Assembly: GCA_026706635.1 (NCBI GenBank)
Contig: JAPOYJ010000070.1
Location: 1 to 64,000 of the forward strand
Direction of reading: 5' to 3'
Length of the DNA: 64,000 nt
Source: Gemmatimonadota bacterium
Lineage (GTDB): Bacteria; Gemmatimonadota; Gemmatimonadetes; Longimicrobiales; Gaopeijiaceae
This document shows positions 26,541 through 35,871 of the stretch, piece by piece. A program made the translations under genes and the position numbers. Under the pieces are notes generated by a model that worked only from the letters and a program-made list of their open reading frames with translations, was not told where the DNA came from and ran no database searches. Numbering within the stretch: position 1 is the first letter of the stretch; each line of letters begins with the position of its first letter.

Positions 26541-27857
26541 GTGAGCGACCTACTCCTCCGTGGCGGGACCGTGGTCGATCCGGGTGCCGGAACTCGGAGG
26601 GTGGCCGATCTCCTGGTGCGCGACGGGTTGATTGAGGCCGTTGCGCCGGCTCTGGAGGTCGGAGCGGTCGGGGAGGAGATCGACGCGAGCGGCTTGGTGG
26701 TGGCACCCGGCTTCGTGGACCCTCATGCGCACCTCTGCGAGCCGGGGTGGGAGCACCGAGAGACGATCCGTAGCGGGGCGCAGGCCGCGGCTGCAGGTGG
26801 CTTCACCACCGTATGCTGCATGCCGGACACCGACCCGGTCGTCGACGACCCCGCCACGGTGGGATATGTCGTCGCCGAGGGCAGTCGGGCTGGCGGCGCA
26901 CGCGTCCTGCCAGCGGCGGCTCTCTCGGTCGGCAGGAAGGGCGAGCAGCTAACCGAGTTCGGCGAGCTCGTAGCGGCTGGCGCGGTGGCGGTGGGCGACG
27001 CGGGCAGGTCGGTCGCATCCTCCACCCTAATGCGGCTGGCGCTCGAGTACGCCCAGTCGTTCGGCGTTCCCATCCTGGCCCATTCGGAGGACACGGAGCT
27101 GGCTCGGGGCGGGCAGGTGCACGAGGGGGTGGTCTCGACCCGCCTGGGGCTCCGCGGCCTCCCGGCCGTCGCGGAGGAGATCGGGGTGCTGCGCGACATC
27201 GCCCTCGCCAGGGCAGCAGAAGGGCGGCTGCACATTCAGCGCGTATCGACTGCCGCAGCCGTCGCCGCGATCCGTCGCGGCCTGGAACGGGGGGTGCGGA
27301 TCACTGCCGAAGCCACACCCCACCACCTCCTGCTAGCGCACGACCTGCTGGGCGACTACGGCACCGAGTACAAGGTGAGCCCGCCACTCCGCCCCGCGGC
27401 CGATGTGGAGGCCGTCCAGAGGGCGCTCGCCGACGGCACGATCGCTTGTGTGGCGACCGACCACGCTCCCAGGCACTACGACGAGAAGGAGCAGGCCTTC
27501 GACGATGCGCCGCATGGCGTCGTCGGGCTCGAGACGGCCTTCGCGGTGCTGCACACCCGCCTCGTGAGGGGTGGGGCGATGGAGCTCCCGACGTTGCTCA
27601 AGCGGATGTCGCTTGGGCCCGCTCGAGCTCTGGGGATAGAGGGGGGTACGCTGGAGCGAGGTCGCCGCGCGGATCTGGTCCTGATCGACCCGGCGGCCGA
27701 GTGGGTCGTCGATCCAGCCCACTTCCTCTCGAAGGGTCGGAGCACGCCCTTTGCCGGGATGGGGGTGACCGGGCGGGTGGTGCGCACCCTGGTGGGGGGC
27801 GAGACGGTATGGTCGGTGGGCGAGGATCCGCCCGCCCGGGTGGGGCGTTACCGCTAA
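26541..27857 (+). CDS. Dihydroorotase homologue, probably inactive (pseudo-DHOase)
   Basis: 438 aa, class I dihydroorotase fold, GTG 26541 with GGAGG 5 bp upstream. Compared with the Aquifex enzyme, the first metal pair is kept (His62, His64), as are His181 and the catalytic Asp307 (TDHAP). Metal ligand D153 aligns with Ala154 (VGDAG for TDDG). Metal ligand His in HIQHVST is Arg234. The substrate-carboxylate binders are changed too: Arg to Cys66 (HAHLCEPG) and Asn to Asp96 (MPDTD). It probably supports PyrB assembly rather than catalysis, and a true PyrC must lie elsewhere. It converges on rpsT with 2 bp between stops. Confidence 0.85.
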   Translation: MSDLLLRGGTVVDPGAGTRRVADLLVRDGLIEAVAPALEVGAVGEEIDASGLVVAPGFVDPHAHLCEPGWEHRETIRSGAQAAAAGGFTTVCCMPDTDPVVDDPATVGYVVAEGSRAGGARVLPAAALSVGRKGEQLTEFGELVAAGAVAVGDAGRSVASSTLMRLALEYAQSFGVPILAHSEDTELARGGQVHEGVVSTRLGLRGLPAVAEEIGVLRDIALARAAEGRLHIQRVSTAAAVAAIRRGLERGVRITAEATPHHLLLAHDLLGDYGTEYKVSPPLRPAADVEAVQRALADGTIACVATDHAPRHYDEKEQAFDDAPHGVVGLETAFAVLHTRLVRGGAMELPTLLKRMSLGPARALGIEGGTLERGRRADLVLIDPAAEWVVDPAHFLSKGRSTPFAGMGVTGRVVRTLVGGETVWSVGEDPPARVGRYR

Positions 27858-27859
27858 GG

Positions 27860-28114
27860 CTAGGCGAGCCGCTGGATCGTCCGGTCCATTCGCGACTTCA
27901 GGCGGGCAGCCCGGTTGGGGTGAAGGATGCGCCGGGTCGCGGCCCGGTCGATCAGCGCCACGGCGGCCCGGCGTCGCCGCTCCGCCTCGGCCTTGCTCTC
28001 GGCCTCGCCGATTCGACGCAGGGCAGTTCGGATCTGAGAGCGGAGGACCCGGTTGCGCCCACGGGCCGCACGGCTGAGATGCATGCGCTTCGTAGCGCTC
28101 TTGATGTTCGGCAT
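27860..28114 (-). CDS. rpsT: Small ribosomal subunit protein bS20
   Basis: 84 aa, highly basic and helical, with the family N-terminus MPNIKSATKRMHLSRAAR. It binds 16S rRNA in the 30S body. The usual C-terminal HPNRAARLKSRM stretch is present. It is monocistronic on the minus strand. Confidence 0.95.
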   Translation of the reverse strand: MPNIKSATKRMHLSRAARGRNRVLRSQIRTALRRIGEAESKAEAERRRRAAVALIDRAATRRILHPNRAARLKSRMDRTIQRLA

Positions 28115-28243
28115 TATTCAACCCGAGTTGCTTGGCTGGGCTCGCCCCGACGGGAGTGGCGGCGAAGACCCGATACCACCTGGACGCACGCGGCGTAGGG
28201 ACACCAAGATAGAGTCGGCGCCCGGCCGAATCAACCGGAGCCC

Positions 28244-28586
28244 CCGCTTGGTGCCTCCGTACTCCAGCGGCGCTGCATCCCGACCGCTTCCATCGCTTCC
28301 CACAGTGTAATGTATGCTTTACATTTTGTAATCCATGGTTTACAGCGTGCGTATCCGTGGCTTCGCTCTGTGTTCCTCCTCGGGCCGGTAGCGCTGCGGC
28401 TATTGGCCTATGCGGCCCGCAGATGCACCCTGGCGGTATTCGAGGGGCGCTGCATCCATGCTGGATCGCTTCGCTTCTGCGTTGCTTCTTGGGCGAATGG
28501 CTCCGCCATGCGCCCCGCAAAGCGCCTTGCCAGCCCGGCGCTTCGCCCCTCTCGGTGCTCGCGCGAGACTGCCCACGGGCTGCTAG
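28244..28586 (+). repeat. Long intergenic repeat copy R8 upstream of scpA
   Basis: Dyads at 28306-28323 and 28327-28344; TTTACA 28318-28323, 17 bp, then a weak -10 TACAGC. A body of about 200 bp shared with copies R9, R10 and R11 follows (GATGCACCCTGGCGG, GGATCGCTTCGCTTCTGCG). The copy ends with GAGACTGCCCACGGGCTGCTAG. Short reading frames through it are not believed to be genes. The rest of the 28115-28595 gap shows nothing else. Confidence 0.8.
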
Positions 28587-28595
28587 ACTTCGTGT

Positions 28596-29498
28596 ATGGA
28601 ACTCTCGTCGTCTGCCACCCTGATCGACAATGGCTCGCAAGGGGGCGCGTACACCGGTCGCGGCACTCCCGCCTCCGACGGCCTCCTAGTGGTGGAGACC
28701 GAGCGCTTCCGCGGACCGCTCGATCTGCTCCTGCACCTGGTGCGCGTGCAGGACATCGACATCTTCGACATCCCCATCGCCACGATCACCGAGCAGTTCC
28801 TGAAGGCAATCGAGGGGCTCGTCGTCGCCAGGATCGACGAGGCGGGCGAGTTCCTTGAGATGGCGGCGCTGCTGGTTCGCATCAAGACGCGCATGCTGCT
28901 CCCGAGCCCGTTGGCCGACGAGGATCACGATCCGCGTGCCGAGCTGGTGCGCAGGCTGCTCGAATACGAGATGATCCGCGACGTGGCGGACCGGCTTCGG
29001 ATCGCCGAGAGCGATCGCAGGTGTCGCTTCGACCGGGGGTACGTAACCCCGCGCGAACGGCGGCAGGTCGAGGTGATGCCACTGGAGCTGACGTGGGACG
29101 AGTTTCTCGCCGCCGCCGTGGGCGTCGAGCTTCCGGATAGGCGCGATCAGGAGCATCGGGTGGCCACCAGGACCGTCGCTCTCTCGGAAAAGACGGGGCT
29201 GATCGTGGGGGCGATCGGGAGGCTGGGTCGGATCGAATTCTCAAGTCTGATAGCGCCCTGGCGGAGCCGGGCACATGCGGTCATGACGCTCCTCGCCGGT
29301 CTCGAGCTGACCCGGCACCGCATCGTGCGGCTCCGCCAACGCGAGCCCTTCTCGCCGCTGTGGTTCTACCGGGGCCGCAGCTTCGAGCCCGGTACTGGAG
29401 ACATGTCGCCCGCTGCGCAGGGAGCTGCGGGGGGCGACGAAGGGCATACCCCTCTCCCCGGTGCGGCCGCCGCGGCGACTGGAGCCAGAGGCCGATAG
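28596..29498 (+). CDS. scpA: Segregation and condensation protein A
   Basis: The kleisin subunit of the SMC-ScpAB condensin, 300 aa. The N-terminal SMC-binding stretch FRGPLDLLLHLVRVQDIDIFDIPIATIT and a C-terminal winged helix around VMTLLAGLELTRHRIVRL are present. The first 25 or so residues are not conserved, so the true start could lie further in. ATG 28596 begins 10 bp after repeat R8 ends, with no ribosome site. TAGACT ends 6 bp before the ATG, which would fit a -10 for a leaderless mRNA. Confidence 0.92.
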   Translation: MELSSSATLIDNGSQGGAYTGRGTPASDGLLVVETERFRGPLDLLLHLVRVQDIDIFDIPIATITEQFLKAIEGLVVARIDEAGEFLEMAALLVRIKTRMLLPSPLADEDHDPRAELVRRLLEYEMIRDVADRLRIAESDRRCRFDRGYVTPRERRQVEVMPLELTWDEFLAAAVGVELPDRRDQEHRVATRTVALSEKTGLIVGAIGRLGRIEFSSLIAPWRSRAHAVMTLLAGLELTRHRIVRLRQREPFSPLWFYRGRSFEPGTGDMSPAAQGAAGGDEGHTPLPGAAAAATGARGR

Positions 29499-29501
29499 GC
29501 C

Positions 29502-30170
29502 ATGGACGACACCCGGATCGTCGAGGCGGTGCTCTTCGCCAGCGATGCGCCGTTGCTTGCGAGCGAGATTGCACGCGCCGACGAGCGACTCGACGAGGAT
29601 AGGGTCGAGGCTGCGCTGGCCGCCCTCAGGGCGGAGTACGACCGATCGGATCGGGCGTTCGAGGTGCGTCATGTGGCGGACGGCGTCCAGATCATGACCC
29701 GCCCCGAGTTCGCGCCGTTTCTCGAACGCCTCGATACCGTTCCGGTCTCGCCGCGTCTCTCGGGGCCGGCTCTGGAGGCCCTTGCGATCGTGGCGTACAG
29801 GCAGCCCATAGGCCGCATCGACGTGGAGTACGTCCGCGGCGTGAACTCGACGGGCGTGATCCGCACCCTCATAGACCGCGGTCTGATCACGGCCGTGGGG
29901 CGCGGAGAGGGAATTGGGAGGCCAGTTCTGTACGGGACCACGAGCAGATTCCTGCAGCACTTTGGGCTTCCGTCCATAGAGGACCTTCCGAGGCCCGACG
30001 AGCTGCCCGTGGTCCTCCGGGACCGCGTTCCGCTGGAGGATGTGGGCGACGCCTCGGCCGATCTCGAGGGGGATGGCGACAGCGCCGACGAACCCGCTCC
30101 GATCGACCTCGAGTCGGCAGTGGAGGCGGTGCTGGCCCAGGCCGATCTTGTCCCCGAACCGGCGGAGTAG
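29502..30170 (+). CDS. scpB: Segregation and condensation protein B
   Basis: 222 aa, the winged-helix dimer that binds ScpA. Family stretches are LSGPALEALAIVAYRQPIGR, VRGVNSTGVIRTLIDRGLI and GRPVLYGTT. The acidic C-terminal tail (after about residue 170) is typical. It follows scpA by 3 bp, so the two are translated together. Confidence 0.94.
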   Translation: MDDTRIVEAVLFASDAPLLASEIARADERLDEDRVEAALAALRAEYDRSDRAFEVRHVADGVQIMTRPEFAPFLERLDTVPVSPRLSGPALEALAIVAYRQPIGRIDVEYVRGVNSTGVIRTLIDRGLITAVGRGEGIGRPVLYGTTSRFLQHFGLPSIEDLPRPDELPVVLRDRVPLEDVGDASADLEGDGDSADEPAPIDLESAVEAVLAQADLVPEPAE

Positions 30171-30258
30171 GCGTAGGCCCGGCGGGCGGGCTCGCTCCCG
30201 GGCGGACCGCCAACCCTCCGCTCGACGCACGAGCGAGCGTCAGGAGGGTGCCGTCAGG

Positions 30259-31008
30259 GTGCAGAAGTACATCTCCCAGGCGGGGGTGGCTTCGCGCCGG
30301 GAGGCCGAGCGGCTGATCGCGGAAGGGCGGGTCACGGTCAACGGCACGCCCGTGGCGCAGCTGGGCGCGCGTGTCGAGCCGGCATCGGACACGGTGGAGG
30401 TCGACGGAATGGTAGTGCGCCCGGCCCCTCGGCGCTGGGTCGTGCTCCACAAGCCCGTCGGAGTGCTCTGCACACGCCGGGACCCCCAGGGTGGGAGGAC
30501 CGTATACGACGTCCTGCCGCCCTGGGGCGCGGGGCTCCGCTATGTGGGCCGACTCGACCGCGATACCTCGGGCCTCCTCCTCCTCACCAACGATGGCGAC
30601 CTGGCTGCGGCGCTCGCACACCCGCGCGGGCGGGTCGAGCGCGAGTACCTGGCCCGGTTGGCGGGACAGATCACACGCGGTGCGATCGCCCGCCTCAGGC
30701 GCGGCGTCGAGCTGGAGGACGGATTCGCACGTCCCCGGCGTGTTCGGAGGGTGGCGCTGGGTCACGACGAGTGGGGTGTGGCGCTCGTCCTCGCGGAGGG
30801 AAGGAAGCGAGAGGTGCGGAGGATGTTCGAAGCGGTCGGTCATTCGGTTGCGGCTCTCGTCCGCACCCGATTCGGTCCCTTCCGCCTCGGCGGAATGAAG
30901 CCGGGTGGCGTGCGGCCAGCCCGGGAGGACGAGTTGGCCGAGGCTCGGGCGCTCGTCGGCGCGGCGGAGGGGCGAAGACGCGCTGCTCGGCGTGGAGCGC
31001 ACCGATAG
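30259..31008 (+). CDS. rluB: 23S rRNA pseudouridine synthase, RluB/RsuA type
   Basis: 249 aa. An S4 RNA-binding domain occupies residues 1-60 (QKYISQAGVASRREAERLI). The synthase domain has the catalytic Asp in GRLDRDTSGLLLLTNDG, then HKPVGVLCT. The C-terminus is basic. GTG 30259 follows a GGAGGG site. The position after scpAB is a common bacterial arrangement and supports rluB over rsuA. Confidence 0.9.
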   Translation: MQKYISQAGVASRREAERLIAEGRVTVNGTPVAQLGARVEPASDTVEVDGMVVRPAPRRWVVLHKPVGVLCTRRDPQGGRTVYDVLPPWGAGLRYVGRLDRDTSGLLLLTNDGDLAAALAHPRGRVEREYLARLAGQITRGAIARLRRGVELEDGFARPRRVRRVALGHDEWGVALVLAEGRKREVRRMFEAVGHSVAALVRTRFGPFRLGGMKPGGVRPAREDELAEARALVGAAEGRRRAARRGAHR

Positions 31009-31086
31009 ACGGCGACCTGCGTGGCGACCTGCGTGGCGGCTCCCCCGTCGTCTCCCATGGGAACCGCCGAGCCGTTATCGTTACGC

Positions 31087-31160
31087 GGGCCCATAGCTCA
31101 GTCGGTTAGAGCAGCGGACTCATAATCCGACGGTCGGGGGTTCAAGTCCCTCTGGGCCCA
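31087..31160 (+). tRNA. tRNA with CAT anticodon (Met or Ile2)
   Basis: A 74-nt cloverleaf with a 7-bp acceptor GGGCCCA/TGGGCCC and discriminator A. D loop (AGCTCAGTCGGTTAGAGC) and T arm (GGGGGTTCAAGTCCCTC) are standard. The loop CTCATAA gives anticodon CAT. It lacks the initiator-type acceptor mismatch, so it is elongator Met, or Ile2 if the C is changed to lysidine. CCA is not encoded. Confidence 0.93.
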
Positions 31161-31556
31161 CTCGGGATCCCACGGTCGGTGCCGTTCGGGGACTAGTTGC
31201 GCCTGCGCCCCGTCGCGGCCCCGCCTTCGGGGCGAGTCGTCCTGTTCGATTCCGATCCCCGGCTGACGTCCGCCCAGCCTTGGACGAGCACTCCGGCTGT
31301 CGCCGACCAGTTCGCTCCGGGCTCCCGAGCGCCACTCGTCCGGCGCTCAGCGCCCGGCCACGTCCATCCGCGCGTACCAGATCCGTCCGGCGATTCCCGT
31401 AGGGGAACTGCGCGACGTGGTGCACCGGCGACCCGCACGCTGGAGAAGTTCGCACGGCCGGGCGGGTGTTGGGGGAGACGAAGCCGCGCCGTTATGGTGA
31501 GGGTTCCCAGCGGTGATCGCGGAGTGCGTGGAGCAAAGACGAGCGGAGGACCAATC
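31161..31556. other. 396-bp gap with no supported gene
   Basis: Between the tRNA and the TonB-plug-like gene. Open frames exist on both strands but have no conserved pattern, no good start and codon use unlike the neighbours. No repeat of the dispersed family and no clear promoter is seen. Confidence 0.5.
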
Positions 31557-32570
31557 ATGACGCGCCGACTCATTCCGGTTTTCGCCACCGCGCTGTGGGC
31601 CGTCGTCGCGCAGCTCGCTATCCCGGGCCCGGTCCGGCAAGGCACGGCCCAGGAGGCAGGGCGTGAAGTGGAGCTCCAGTTGGAGGGGCGCTTTGTGGAC
31701 GCGGAGAGCGGAGAGGGGGTGCCGGATGTTGTGGTCCGCCTCTTCGGCCAGCCGGGCCGCCACGTCAGCAGACCGGACGGGACGCTCTCCCTCGACGTCC
31801 CGCCGGGACGGTACGACTTCACCACGTGGAAGGCCGGGTACGCCACCGTCAAGGGCAAGCTCCCGGTCGGCATGGCCGGCGAGTTCACCGTGTCGATGTA
31901 CCGGCTGGACGATGTGGAGCTGGGTATCCCCGCCAGGCTCGTGGTCCGGGTCGGGGAATACGGGTCGGGGCGCCCGATCGAGGGGGCGGTGGTGTCGCTT
32001 CAAGGGGGCGGGGTGCGCCAGAGCGACACCCGCGGGATGGCCGAGTTCACGGATCTGCGCGAGCCCGTGGCCGAGTTGAGTGTCGGCATGTTCGGCTATG
32101 CGCAGCGGACCGAGCGGGTATCGCTGCAGTTGGAGCGAACGACCATGGTGCAACTGGTCATGACCGCGGACGCCATCGGACTGGAACCCCTCGAGGTGGA
32201 GGTGCGCTCACGGTTCCTGGAAGCGCGCGGCGTGTACTGGAGGATCGATCACGGCCGGGTGCAGCACCTTCTGACGCGCGAGCACCTCGACACGCTGTCC
32301 TCTATTTCCGACGCGCTGGATCGCATGTCCGGAATGCGGGTGGAATACTCCGGTGGCCTGCCCTATGTGACAGGGCGGCGACGCTGCCCACTCCGTATGT
32401 TCCTGGACGGTTTCCCACTCTTCCTCGACAGTGTTGACGACCTGTTGCCGCAGGAGATCGAGGTGATCGAGGTCTTTCTGGCGGAACGGACGCCCGTTCA
32501 GTTCGGCGGGATCAATAACAGGTGCGGCTCCGTCGTCATGTGGTCGCGCCGCAAGGCGGGGCGAAGATAG
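31557..32570 (+). CDS. Exported regulatory-like / TonB-plug domain protein without barrel
   Basis: 337 aa. A signal peptide spans about residues 1-31 (ending GTAQE). Two CarboxypepD-reg-like/Ig folds follow (GRFVDAESGEGVPDVVVRLF and a second near residue 135). A TonB-plug-like segment near residues 245-325 contains LSSISDALDRMSGMRV and MFLDGFPL. Receptors normally continue into a 22-strand barrel, but this protein stops. It may be a periplasmic or outer-membrane partner. ATG 31557 has GCGGAGGA 7 bp upstream. Confidence 0.72.
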   Translation: MTRRLIPVFATALWAVVAQLAIPGPVRQGTAQEAGREVELQLEGRFVDAESGEGVPDVVVRLFGQPGRHVSRPDGTLSLDVPPGRYDFTTWKAGYATVKGKLPVGMAGEFTVSMYRLDDVELGIPARLVVRVGEYGSGRPIEGAVVSLQGGGVRQSDTRGMAEFTDLREPVAELSVGMFGYAQRTERVSLQLERTTMVQLVMTADAIGLEPLEVEVRSRFLEARGVYWRIDHGRVQHLLTREHLDTLSSISDALDRMSGMRVEYSGGLPYVTGRRRCPLRMFLDGFPLFLDSVDDLLPQEIEVIEVFLAERTPVQFGGINNRCGSVVMWSRRKAGRR

Positions 32571-32639
32571 GGCCGGGGAGGTTAGACTTGACTGGACAGG
32601 GACGAGACGGTGGGAACACGAACCAGACGGAGGCATTCC

Positions 32640-33125
32640 TTGAGCGTACTCGAAGCGGGAACCAGCGCGCCGGACTTCTCTCTGCTGCGGGCGCTTGGCG
32701 ATGACCCGGTGACGTTGTCGCAGCACCTGGGCGAGCCGGTGGTGCTGCTCTTCGTGCCGCTCGCCTTCAGCGGCGTGTGCACGAAGGAGCTCTGCCAAGT
32801 CTCCGAGAATTGGGGAGTATGGGGATCGCTCGGCGTGCAGGTCTACGCGATCAGCGTCGATTCGCCCTTCGTGAACCGGAAGTGGGGTAGCGAGATGGGG
32901 GTACCGTTCCCAATACTGTCCGACTTCAACAGGACCGCGGCTTCTGCGTACGGGGTTCTGCGCGAAGACCTGGGGGGGCTTCGCGGAGTTGCCAACCGCT
33001 CCGTCTTCGTCATTGACGCGGCGGGCTTCCTGCGCTACAGCTGGGTCGGCGAGGACCCCGGAGTGCTGCCCCCCTTTGACGAGGTCGTGGCCGTGGTGGC
33101 GGCACTGAACCAACCGGCGCAGTGA
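32640..33125 (+). CDS. Peroxiredoxin (AhpE/Bcp-like)
   Basis: Thiol peroxidase of 161 aa with a thioredoxin fold. The peroxidatic Cys is in PLAFSGVCTKELC; a second Cys five residues later could resolve it. The start is TTG 32640, which has GGAGG 6 bp upstream and puts the APDFSL motif near the N-terminus; GTG 32610 has no such site. It reduces hydrogen or organic peroxides using thioredoxin or a similar donor. Repeat R9 begins 5 bp after the stop. Confidence 0.88.
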   Translation: MSVLEAGTSAPDFSLLRALGDDPVTLSQHLGEPVVLLFVPLAFSGVCTKELCQVSENWGVWGSLGVQVYAISVDSPFVNRKWGSEMGVPFPILSDFNRTAASAYGVLREDLGGLRGVANRSVFVIDAAGFLRYSWVGEDPGVLPPFDEVVAVVAALNQPAQ

Positions 33126-33130
33126 CCGGC

Positions 33131-33415
33131 TAGGCAGTCCGTGGATAATCTCGCGCGAGCACCGAGAGCGGCGAAGCGCACCGCTGGCAAGGCGCTTTGC
33201 GGGGCGCATGGCGGAGCCATTCGCCCAAGAAGCAACGCAGAAGCGAAGCGATCCAGCATGGATGCAGCGCCCCTCGAATGCCGCCAGGGTGCATCTGCGG
33301 GCCGCATAGGCCAATAGCCGCAGCGCTATTGGTCCGAGGCGCAACGCAGAGCGAAGCGGCCCAGCGGGGATGCAGCGCTGCTCGAATGCCGTGGGAGGTT
33401 TGTCCACGGGCTGCC
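33131..33415 (-). repeat. Intergenic repeat copy R9, reverse orientation, both ends
   Basis: A complete copy of about 285 bp. It begins GCAGTCCGTGGATAATCTCG and ends TTTGTCCACGGGCTGCC, the inverted ends of the family. Its body is the complement of R8, R10 and R11 and includes the CCAATAGC/GCTATTGG hairpin. It has no tandem-dyad module. It separates the convergent peroxiredoxin and release-factor-like genes. Confidence 0.8.
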
Positions 33416-33418
33416 CTG

Positions 33419-33769
33419 CTACTCCTCCGGGCGTGGCCGGGCCCTCAGCCGCTTGAGGCGCGACCGCCGCTTCTTCTCCTCGATGCGCCGCTGTCGCTCG
33501 TGAGCAGGCACCTGGGTCTGGATGCGTGGCGGGTCCTCGCGCGCCAGCTCCGCAAGCTTCTCGCGCAGACGGCGAAGTGCCTCCCTGCGGTTGCCGTGCT
33601 GGGACCGGTGCGCACGGGACGCGACGGATATTCCGGTGGGGCGGTGGGTGAGTCTAATCCCCGACTCGACCTTGTTCTGGTGCTGACCCCCCTTTCCGCC
33701 GGACCGGAAGGTGTCCACTCGGCACTCGGCAAGCAGGTCGCGGGATTCGGTCTTCGCGTCCACTGTCAT
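33419..33769 (-). CDS. RF-1 domain peptide chain release factor-like protein
   Basis: 116 aa with the GGQ peptidyl-hydrolase motif at residues 27-29 (GGKGGQHQNKVESGIRLTH) and an Arg/Lys-rich tail, but no stop-codon-reading domains. It resembles ArfB and C12orf65-type proteins, which free stalled ribosomes. It probably hydrolyses peptidyl-tRNA on stalled ribosomes. It is monocistronic. Confidence 0.85.
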   Translation of the reverse strand: MTVDAKTESRDLLAECRVDTFRSGGKGGQHQNKVESGIRLTHRPTGISVASRAHRSQHGNRREALRRLREKLAELAREDPPRIQTQVPAHERQRRIEEKKRRSRLKRLRARPRPEE

Positions 33770-34073
33770 GGGAACCTCGACTAACTGACATCCACAGTTG
33801 ACATATTGATAACTAAACCTGACTCTGATTCAGGGGCCACCCCTCGCAGCCTTCGTGACATGGCCCATTCCTTCATGGATTAGCCCGGTGGAAGAGGGTA
33901 CTTTGGCGGTGCGCGACGAGGAGACGGAGTGGCCTCCCGCTGGACCACTTGCGGCACAGTGGTCGCGGGATCGAAGATCGCCCGCGCCGGGTGCAATCGC
34001 CAGTCTGGCCGCACAGTGGTCGTCCCGGTGCCCGAACGGCGAGCGCGGTGGGAGAGGTCCGCTCGCTGTAGAG

Positions 34074-34101
34074 TTGCCCCGCGCTAGTTTCGCCTTATAT
34101 T
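34074..34101 (+). promoter_or_regulatory. Probable recA promoter
   Basis: TTGCCC (34074-34079), a 16-bp spacer, TATATT (34096-34101), 46 bp before recA ATG. No LexA-type box is recognised nearby. Upstream, in the otherwise empty 33770-34147 gap, GCACAGTGGTCG occurs twice about 60 bp apart (near 33953 and 34013). Confidence 0.55.
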
Positions 34102-34147
34102 CGGTATTGGCGTAGTTACCGCACACCAGAGAGAGAGGTCGCAAGAG

Positions 34148-35248
<1,101 letters not shown>

Positions 35249-35468
35249 CAGCGGTTTCAGGGTGGTGTAGTGGCCTGCGGACCCGCGGTCGACTCGGCCT
35301 CGAGGAGGGCCCCGAAGCCCAGCCGCGTGGCTCCTCGCCTCTGCCTGTGCGACCGTTAGTTGGCAGCACCACCGCTGGCGGATCGTGGTCCGCCACTCCA
35401 TGGGAGCCCGAAGCATGAGCGTCACGACCCTACACCCGACCCCGGGATCGCCCCTCGCCACATGCAGC

Positions 35469-35871
35469 TTAGCAGCCCGTGGACAAGCCTCCCACGGCAT
35501 TCGAGCGGCGCTGCATCCGCGCTGGACCGCTGCGCTCTGCGTCGCTCCTCGCACCAATAGCGCTGCGGCTATTGGTCCTTGCGGCCCGAAGATGCACCCT
35601 GGCGGCATTCGAGGGGCGCTGCATCCGCGCTGGATCGCTTCGCTTCTGCGTTGCTTCTTGGGCGAATGGCTCTGCCATGCGCCCCGCGAAGCGCCTTGCC
35701 AGCCCGGCGCTTCGCCCCTCTCGGTGCTCGCCCGGGCGCATCCACGGACCGCTTCGTCGCGCCTTGCCAGTGGGGCGCTTCGCCGGTCTCGGTGCTCGTC
35801 CGGGCCCGTCCACGGACTGCCAGCGCTTCGCCGCTCTCGGTGCTCGCGCGAGATTGTCCACGGACTGCTGG
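35469..35871 (+). repeat. Long intergenic repeat copy R10, runs into a gene
   Basis: Begins TTAGCAGCCCGTGGACAAG and ends ATTGTCCACGGACTGCTG. The body includes the CCAATAGC/GCTATTGG hairpin and three successive right-end-like units (near 35745, 35812 and 35860), a nested structure. There is no tandem-dyad module. The preceding 35249-35468 stretch shows no gene I recognise. Confidence 0.8.

Noticed and set aside
31009-31086. A regulatory role for the repeated GGCGACCTGCGT before the CAT tRNA
   Set aside because: Two adjacent 12-base copies can arise by slippage, and no other signal supports it.
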